Made by a program: the position numbers and the translations under genes | Notes under the pieces: model-generated | The model's database searches: none | Told to the model about the DNA's origin: nothing | What the model saw: the letters and a program-made list of their open reading frames with translations, nothing else | In this document: positions 58,846-64,000 of the stretch, piece by piece | Layout of the letters: every line of letters begins with the position of its first letter | Numbering within the stretch: the first letter of the stretch is position 1 | Source: Paucibacter_B soli | GTDB taxonomy: Bacteria; Pseudomonadota; Gammaproteobacteria; Burkholderiales; Burkholderiaceae_C | Assembly: GCF_037482845.1 (NCBI RefSeq) | Contig: NZ_JBBHJW010000001.1 | Location: 248,001 to 312,000, forward strand | DNA: 64,000 nt | Direction of reading: 5' to 3'

Positions 58846-60128
58846 GCTCGCGGCGGCGCAAACGCCTCCGGGTAGCGCCGCCCGTACCAGCCCTGCGCGT
58901 CCGCATGGTCCATGCGCAGGAAGGGCGCCAGGCCCGGCACCAGCAGCAGCAACAAGCCGCTGAAGCCAAAGCCCAGGGCCAGCAGCAGATAGACGCTGGC
59001 CACCGCCCAATGCTGCAGCAGCAGGCCGGCCAGCAGCGGTGCCAGGGCCGCGGCCACCTGGGCCAGGGCCAGCTGCCCGGCCGCCATGCGCGCGCGAAAC
59101 GCCTCGGGTATGGCCAGCGTGCGGTGCGTCTGGCCCACCAGCTGGGTGACCGACATGCCCAGGCCGATCGCCGCAAACAAGAGCAGCAGGCCCGGCGCCC
59201 AGTCGACCAGGCCTATGCCCGCCACGGCCAAGCCGCACAGGGCCAGCGCGGCGGCCATCGCACGCACCCGATCGAGCCGCGCCATCAGCAGGTCAGCCAG
59301 GCCCGCCACGCCCAGCAACAGCCCAAGCGACAGCGCCGCCGTGCAGGCGCCGAACCAGAGCGCCGAGAGACCCAATGCCTGCACCCGCAGCGGCAGCAGC
59401 ATGCCAATGGCGGGCAGCAGAAACACCATCATCAGCGCCCCGGTGAGCGTCCACCAGCGGTCCAGCGGCACGCCCCATTTGGCACGCAGGCCGGCGCGCA
59501 GATCAGCCAGCCAGGCAGCATGCGGCGCGGGCGCCGACGCATGGCTGGGCTCTGCCAGGCACCAGCCGGCCAGGGCCGCGATGGCGAACATCGCCAGGTT
59601 CAGGCCCAGGGCCAGGCGCATATCCCCCAAGGCCAGGGCGGCGCCGGCCAGGCTTGGGCCCAGCAGGCCACCCAGGGCCTGCGCGCCACGGCGCAGGCGT
59701 ATCGCCGCGGGCAGCTCGGCGGCCGGCACCAGCTCCGCCAGGATGCTGGCCTGGGCCGGCAGCAGCGCGGCATTGGCCACGATGGAGAGCAGGCTGCAGG
59801 CGCACAGCAGGGCCAGGCTGTAGACAGCGCTGCAGGCCAGCAGCCACAGCGCCAGCGCATCCAGCAGCAGCAAGAGCTTGCCCAGGCGTATCAGCCGGCG
59901 CTTGGGCCAGCGGTCGCCCAGGGGCGAAAGCAGGGGCATGGCCAGCAGGCTGCAAGCCGCCATCAAGGCGCCATAACGGCTCAGATCCGCCGCACCGCCG
60001 CGCTGCGCAATCCACCAGCTCAGCGCCAGCTGCCCCACCGCGTTGGCCAGCAGGTGAAACATCTCGCTCAACATCAACAAGCGCACCGGCATGGCGCAGG
60101 CCTGCACACGCCCCCAGAACTGCAGCAT
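58842..60128 (-). CDS. MFS transporter, exporter-like
   Basis: 428 residues with 12 predicted transmembrane helices. Helix 1 region MLSEMFHLLANAVGQLALSW and the loop 2-3 motif LGDRWPKRRLIRLGKL (GDRxxxRR) identify the MFS; the group resembles MFS_3/enterobactin-exporter-like proteins (LLPAQASILAELVPAAELPA). The substrate is unknown. The divergent MocR-like gene 267 bp away may regulate it. The C-terminal region YGRRYPEAFAPPRA is hydrophilic and cytoplasmic. Confidence 0.86.
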   Translation of the reverse strand: MLQFWGRVQACAMPVRLLMLSEMFHLLANAVGQLALSWWIAQRGGAADLSRYGALMAACSLLAMPLLSPLGDRWPKRRLIRLGKLLLLLDALALWLLACSAVYSLALLCACSLLSIVANAALLPAQASILAELVPAAELPAAIRLRRGAQALGGLLGPSLAGAALALGDMRLALGLNLAMFAIAALAGWCLAEPSHASAPAPHAAWLADLRAGLRAKWGVPLDRWWTLTGALMMVFLLPAIGMLLPLRVQALGLSALWFGACTAALSLGLLLGVAGLADLLMARLDRVRAMAAALALCGLAVAGIGLVDWAPGLLLLFAAIGLGMSVTQLVGQTHRTLAIPEAFRARMAAGQLALAQVAAALAPLLAGLLLQHWAVASVYLLLALGFGFSGLLLLLVPGLAPFLRMDHADAQGWYGRRYPEAFAPPRA

Positions 60129-60395
60129 CGGTGTTCACTCCTTCGTGTAGTTGGAAGCGGCGCAGTCTAGGAAGCGCGGGCGGCGCGGAACAGAGTCAGG
60201 CACCACATGCCGTGATCGATACAGACGCCGAAGCGACCGAAGCCGGCACGGAGCAGCCATTGGGTCTGCTCTGCTTGCCAAGGCCACCGCCTTGCACTGC
60301 ATGGAGGTGGCACGGCCTGATCACCGCCCAACACAGCAATGGCTGTTCATTGCCGAAAGGCGCTATCGTGTCGCTCCCCCAGCAAGCCCCATCCC
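60129..60395. other. Intergenic region between MFS and MocR-like genes
   Basis: A 267-bp gap between divergent start codons. It must contain both promoters, but no matching -35/-10 pair, terminator, or the direct repeats typical of MocR operators were recognised. Alternative in-frame starts of the MocR gene (60339) lie within it. Confidence 0.4.
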
Positions 60396-61826
60396 GTGAG
60401 CACCCGTCCCCATCGCTACCGCAGCTTGGCTCAAGCGCTCGCCCAGGATCTGCGCTCAGGCCGCTACCCTCCGGGCAGCCAACTGCCCTCGGTGCGGCAG
60501 CTTTGCAGCGCGCATGCGGCCAGCCTGGCCACCGTCACCCATGCCCTGCATGAGCTGGAAGACGCCGGCCTGATCGAAGCGCGGCCGCGGCGCGGCTTTT
60601 TCGCCTGTGCGGCAATGCCTGTGCCCGGCTGTGCGCCGGCGGCCGAGGTCATCGCGCTGGCGGGCCGCCGCAAACGCCTGATGGAGCTCGCCGCCTCGCA
60701 GCCCGGGCTGCTCTCGCTGGGCCACCTGGGCCTGCCCGCATCACTGCTGCCACTGCCGGCTCTGGCACGCCTGGCTGGCCAGCAATTGCGCAGTCAGCGC
60801 GGCCTGCTGGCCACCGGCTCGGTCTATGGCAGCGCGGCCTTGCGCGAGCAACTGGCGCTGCGCGCGCCGCGCATGGGCTGCCGGTTCGGCGCCGAGGACA
60901 TTGTGCTCACCCAGGGCGAGGGCGAATCGCTGCAGCTCTGCCTGCGCCTGCTCACCCAGCCTGGCGATCTGGTGGCCCTGAGCACGCCGGCGCCCTTGCG
61001 CGCCCTGGAGCTGATCGCCAGCCTGGGCCTGCACGTGCTGGAGCTGTCCGCCGACAGCCAGGGCGGCCTGGACCTGCCGGCGCTGGACGCGGCCCTGGCC
61101 AGGGAGCGCATCGCCGTGCTGGTGGCCGAGCCCAGCTTTCACCGCGCCAACGCCGGCCTGCTCGGCGACGCCGCCAAGCAGGGCCTGGCGGCGCTGCTGA
61201 GCCGGCATGAATTGCCGCTGATCGAGTGCGACATGATGGGCGAGCTCTACCGCGGCACACAGCGGCCCGCGCCGGTGAAGGCCTTCGACAGCGACGAGCG
61301 CGTGCTCTATTGCGGCAGCCTCGCCTGCATCACCGGCCCCGGCTACAGCCTGGGCTATATCGCCAGCGCACGCCACCATCTGCAGCTGCGCGCGGCACGT
61401 GCGGTGCACGGCGAGCTGCTGCCTAGCAGCATGGACGAGGTGCTGGCCGCCTTCATGGCCAGCGGTGGTTTCGACACCCATCTGCGCCGCCTGCGCCGCT
61501 GCCTGACGGCGCAGGTGCAGGCCTACGAGCGGGCCGCGCTGGCGCATTTCCCGGCGGGCACGCGCGTCAGCACCGGTGCGGGCGGCTATGTGCTGTGGGT
61601 CGAGCTGCCGGCCCCGCTGGACACCTGCGTCCTGCTGGAGCTGGCGCGCGCGCAGGGCATCAACTTCATGCCCGGCGCCGTGTTCAGCATGGGCACCCAG
61701 TTCGACCATTGCCTGCGCCTGAGTGCCGCACACCCGCTGGACGCACAGCGCGCGCAAGCGTTGCGCTTGCTGGGCGAGCTGGCGCAGCAGCTGCTGGGCG
61801 GCTGGCAAGCATCCAGCCCCGCATGA
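60396..61826 (+). CDS. MocR-like GntR regulator with aminotransferase domain lacking the PLP lysine
   Basis: 476 residues from a GTG start (an earlier in-frame start lies at 60339). A GntR winged helix spans about 1-70 (LAQDLRSGRYPPGSQLPSVR, then THALHELEDAGLIEARPRRG). The aminotransferase-like domain follows: LGHLGLPASLLPLP, YGSAALREQLA, LTQGEGESLQLCLRLL, and PLIECDMMGELYRGTQRP. The loop that normally carries the PLP lysine (FSKTxxPG) reads SLACITGPGYSLGY, Cys at about 311 replacing Lys; the tyrosine of EDDxYG and the NNP motif are also changed. It is probably a transcription factor with a modified or non-PLP ligand. Confidence 0.85.
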   Translation: MSTRPHRYRSLAQALAQDLRSGRYPPGSQLPSVRQLCSAHAASLATVTHALHELEDAGLIEARPRRGFFACAAMPVPGCAPAAEVIALAGRRKRLMELAASQPGLLSLGHLGLPASLLPLPALARLAGQQLRSQRGLLATGSVYGSAALREQLALRAPRMGCRFGAEDIVLTQGEGESLQLCLRLLTQPGDLVALSTPAPLRALELIASLGLHVLELSADSQGGLDLPALDAALARERIAVLVAEPSFHRANAGLLGDAAKQGLAALLSRHELPLIECDMMGELYRGTQRPAPVKAFDSDERVLYCGSLACITGPGYSLGYIASARHHLQLRAARAVHGELLPSSMDEVLAAFMASGGFDTHLRRLRRCLTAQVQAYERAALAHFPAGTRVSTGAGGYVLWVELPAPLDTCVLLELARAQGINFMPGAVFSMGTQFDHCLRLSAAHPLDAQRAQALRLLGELAQQLLGGWQASSPA

Positions 61827-61842
61827 CCCGGGCACCCGGGCT

Positions 61843-62661
61843 TCAGTCGAGCATGAAGCGAACCATCGACTCGACCGCCTCGCTCTCCAGCTCGGCAAAA
61901 CCATGTGGCGAGTTGGGGCCGCAGGGATCGCCAAAGGTCCGGGACGGCGTCTCCAGCACCAGCGCCCGGTGCCGCACGCTGCGCACAAACCGGGCGTCCA
62001 GCAGCGCGGCATCGGCCGGCGGCGTGTACCGGCATTGGTCATCCCGATGCGCCAGCACCAGCACCGGCCGCTCGAAGCGGTCCAGCCTCATGCTGGCAAT
62101 ACCCTGCGGGTTCGCACTGTTCCACTGTCCGCCCTCGCCCGCACCCTGCGTGATCGACGAACTCAGCACCACCCCGGCCAGGTAATCGGGCGCCTGCTCG
62201 ATCAGCCCGGCCACGCTGATGGTGCCGGCACTGGTGCCCAGCGCCCAGACCGGCAGGTCCTGCAGCAGCGGCGCCAGCTTGCGCGCCTGGGCCAGCAGCC
62301 CTGGCAGCTGGCCCAGCGCGCCCAGGCGCTGCTGCGCCGACATCGCGCGCCCGCCGGGCGCATCGATGATCAGCACGGCAAGGTCGCGCTCGAAGAACAA
62401 GCCGCGCGCCGCGACCAGGAAGTTCATATACAGCTGGCTGCCAAAGTTGACCATGCCGCGGCCGCCACTCAGGCCCAGATCACCGCCGCCGCCTGGAAAC
62501 AGCAGGGCCAGGGCGCGCGGCCGATCGGGCACCATCAGCAAGGCCCGGTTGCTGGTGAGCCAGCCCGTCTCCACCAGTTGCTCGTCCTGCAGCGTCGGTG
62601 GGCGGGCCTGCGCCGCCAGGCAACACAGCGCCAGCAAGCATGCGCAGCAAACGCGTGGCAT
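61843..62661 (-). CDS. Secreted alpha/beta-hydrolase-fold protein
   Basis: 272 residues. A short cysteine-rich signal sequence (PRVCCACLLALCCLAAQA) precedes a hydrolase-like core: LALLFPGGGGDLGLSG (oxyanion region), the nucleophile elbow ALGTSAGTISV with Ser near residue 144, an acid in LVLAHRDDQC and His in SPHGFAELE. All triad candidates are present, so an esterase or lipase-like activity is plausible. Cys residues in DDQCRY and GDPCGPN may form a disulfide in the periplasm. It follows the small secreted protein gene by 15 bp on the same strand. Confidence 0.78.
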   Translation of the reverse strand: MPRVCCACLLALCCLAAQARPPTLQDEQLVETGWLTSNRALLMVPDRPRALALLFPGGGGDLGLSGGRGMVNFGSQLYMNFLVAARGLFFERDLAVLIIDAPGGRAMSAQQRLGALGQLPGLLAQARKLAPLLQDLPVWALGTSAGTISVAGLIEQAPDYLAGVVLSSSITQGAGEGGQWNSANPQGIASMRLDRFERPVLVLAHRDDQCRYTPPADAALLDARFVRSVRHRALVLETPSRTFGDPCGPNSPHGFAELESEAVESMVRFMLD

Positions 62662-62676
62662 GGCGAGGCCTTCTTG

Positions 62677-63045
62677 CTAACGCGCCAGGAATTGCACGAT
62701 CTCGCCGCTGTCGCGTTTCAGCAGCAGCACCTCGCCTGCCATGCGCACCTCGTTGCAGGAACTGCCTATCTTCATGCCCTTGCTGCACAGCCGGCCATCC
62801 TCGGCGCGCCAGTCCCCGGAATCGTTCATGCCCTGGCTGGTGTTCAGGTAGAAATAGCCGTTCGCCTTGTACTGCACACGCCAGCTTCCGCCATCGGCCA
62901 GCTTGACCTCGAAGGTCTTGCCCGCCATGTGCCGCTGCAACTCCGCGGCGCTGGGCGCTTGCGCCTGCTCAGGGAACTCCTGGGCCGAAGCATCAAAACC
63001 GGCCAGGCAGGCGCCGCAAAACAGCACATGGAAAATAGCACGCAT
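62677..63045 (-). CDS. Hypothetical small secreted protein
   Basis: 122 residues. Signal peptide MRAIFHVLFCGACLAGFDAS with cleavage near ASA|QEF. The mature part (HMAGKTFEVKLADGGSWRVQ, GYFYLNTSQGMNDSGDWRAE, LCSKGMKIGSSCNEVRM) looks like a small beta-sandwich with two cysteines that could pair. It resembles uncharacterised proteobacterial secreted proteins, but no family name is certain. AGGA 8 bp upstream supports the ATG at 63045 over two upstream ATGs. It is probably cotranscribed with the hydrolase gene. Confidence 0.68.
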   Translation of the reverse strand: MRAIFHVLFCGACLAGFDASAQEFPEQAQAPSAAELQRHMAGKTFEVKLADGGSWRVQYKANGYFYLNTSQGMNDSGDWRAEDGRLCSKGMKIGSSCNEVRMAGEVLLLKRDSGEIVQFLAR

Positions 63046-63141
63046 GGCAATGTTCCTCATCGAGCATGGGAGGGAGCCCTTTATAGCCGGCTTGTGCCGC
63101 GCGCTCATCCTCCATGCTGCGGACGCCAGCCCGGCCAGCGC

Positions 63142-64000
63142 TCAAACGCCCAGCAACTGCAGGTCCAGGCTGCGCTCCGCCAACCAGGCCAGCGCCAGCA
63201 GCGCGATCATGGCCGAGCCGCTGCCCAGCACCCAGCGCGGGTAGAACACACGGCGATGCCGCAGGCCCCAGGCGAGCGCGAAGAAGGCCGCCACCACGGC
63301 CAGCTGGCCAAGCTCCACGCCCAGGTTGAACATCACGAGCGGCGCGGCCAGCGCCTCGCGCCGCAGGCCCAGCTCCTTGAGCGCGCTGGCAAAGCCGAAG
63401 CCATGCACCAGGCCGAACACCAGGGTGAGGCGCCAGCGGCCGTGCAGCAGCACCGGCCAGAGATTGTTCAGCGCCGCCACCAGCACCGAGGCGGCAATCA
63501 GCGACTCGACCCAGCGCGCGGGCGGGTTCACGATCTCGAAGGCCGCCAGCGCCAGCGTGATGCTGTGCGCCAGCGTGAAGGCGCTCACCAGGCCCAGCAC
63601 GTCCAGCAGCACCGGCTTCAAATGCGTGGCGGGCCGCCAGCTGCCGTTCTTTTCCCGCACCAGCACCGCCGGCAGCAGCAGCGCGAGCAGGAAGAGGATG
63701 TGGTCCAGGCCGATCCAGATATGGTGCACGCCATCGCGCAGCAGGCTCAGCAAGCCCAGTGGCGCGCCCAGACGCAGCTGCGTGGCCTGGCCGTCGGGGG
63801 CGAGCACCAGGGTCTGCGCGGCGCCGGCCGGCCCACGCAGGCTGAGCACGCCACGATGTGTGGGGTCGCTGTCGGCAAACAGCCGGTAGCTGAGGGTCAG
63901 GTCTTGCGCGGGGGCGCGGCATTGCCAGCGCCGCTGCAGCACGGCGTAGCGGCCGTCGCTGCGGGTTTCGATCTGCAGCGGGGCCAGGGCCTCGGGCGTG
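63142..64000 (-). CDS. HupE/UreJ-type membrane protein (5' truncated by window edge)
   Basis: The frame is open to the right edge, so the N-terminus lies outside; about 285 C-terminal residues are visible. The outer part (TLSYRLFADSDPTHRGVLSL) is a periplasmic beta-rich domain. It is followed by six or so transmembrane helices with the HupE/UreJ_2 pattern: IWIGLDHILFLLALLLP, FTLAHSITLALAAFEI, VFGLVHGFGFASALKELG and MFNLGVELGQLAVVAAFFAL. The conserved His/Asp residues suggest metal (nickel/cobalt-like) transport. The substrate is unknown. Confidence 0.85.
   Translation of the reverse strand, partial: TPEALAPLQIETRSDGRYAVLQRRWQCRAPAQDLTLSYRLFADSDPTHRGVLSLRGPAGAAQTLVLAPDGQATQLRLGAPLGLLSLLRDGVHHIWIGLDHILFLLALLLPAVLVREKNGSWRPATHLKPVLLDVLGLVSAFTLAHSITLALAAFEIVNPPARWVESLIAASVLVAALNNLWPVLLHGRWRLTLVFGLVHGFGFASALKELGLRREALAAPLVMFNLGVELGQLAVVAAFFALAWGLRHRRVFYPRWVLGSGSAMIALLALAWLAERSLDLQLLGV

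Noticed and set aside
55969..59238. A 1089-residue open frame antisense to cphA
   Set aside because: Same composition artefact; the plus-strand cyanophycin synthetase is unambiguous.
61827..61842. Repeated CCCGGG between convergent MocR-like and hydrolase genes
   Set aside because: Too short a spacer to fold and no U-tract; not a convincing bidirectional terminator.

Overview
The window is GC-rich, densely coded bacterial chromosome with short intergenic gaps and many 1-4 bp stop/start overlaps. The gene content points to a betaproteobacterium of the order Burkholderiales, probably the Roseateles/Rubrivivax/Leptothrix neighbourhood. Supporting features are a fused indolepyruvate ferredoxin oxidoreductase, tandem cyanophycin synthetases with their associated ABC transporter and DUF1854 protein, DUF3079, aceK beside a beta-carbonic anhydrase and a thiolase, and a second type of IF-1. 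No tRNA, rRNA, CRISPR array, insertion sequence or prophage gene was seen. Names rest on motif recognition by eye, not on a database search.

Layout. 0-6.3 kb: the 3' part of a TonB-dependent receptor with a strong terminator, the GTPase RbgA/YlqF, a chemotaxis receptor, and a small phosphate-binding-like periplasmic protein next to an outer-membrane porin. 6.5-19.3 kb: two divergent acyl-CoA catabolic operons. The leftward one runs SDR, carboxylase beta, acyl-CoA dehydrogenase, enoyl-CoA hydratase, carboxylase alpha and BKACE; its first five genes follow the order of the Pseudomonas atuBCDEF genes for citronellol/geraniol degradation. The rightward one runs SCP2, MerR regulator, acyl-CoA dehydrogenase, thiolase and FadB/FadJ-like protein. 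Together they could carry a branched acyl-CoA through carboxylation, hydration and beta-oxidation. 19.3-27.2 kb: an MFS transporter, then cyclic-di-GMP genes (HD-GYP regulator, EAL protein with degenerate GGDEF, CBS protein, membrane diguanylate cyclase) interspersed with MtfA and IF-1.

27.3-38.2 kb: an Lrp regulator divergent from the fused indolepyruvate oxidoreductase, DUF3079, a periplasmic binding protein, a GlxA-type regulator with a divergent MFS gene, an isomerase, an acyl-CoA dehydrogenase, an SDR, and an AT-richer patch with small membrane proteins. 38.4-44.8 kb: a leftward run of isovaleryl-CoA dehydrogenase, PLP dehydratase, GNAT, carbonic anhydrase, AceK and acetyl-CoA acetyltransferase, headed by a palindrome resembling LiuR operators. 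44.9-47.3 kb: NhaR-like LysR, TerB and TerC. 47.35-51.1 kb: a Fur-box-headed operon of P19/FtrA-like protein, porin, cupredoxin and FtrD-like ferredoxin protein, without an FTR1 permease. 51.1-58.8 kb: the cyanophycin region. 58.8-64 kb: MFS exporter, a MocR-like regulator lacking its PLP lysine, an alpha/beta hydrolase, a small secreted protein and a truncated HupE/UreJ-type membrane protein.

The most interesting points are the atu-like cluster carrying a BKACE gene, the ferrous-iron operon in which a porin is present and FTR1 is absent, the MocR pseudo-aminotransferase regulator, and the P-loop-less CphA paralogue next to a complete CphA.
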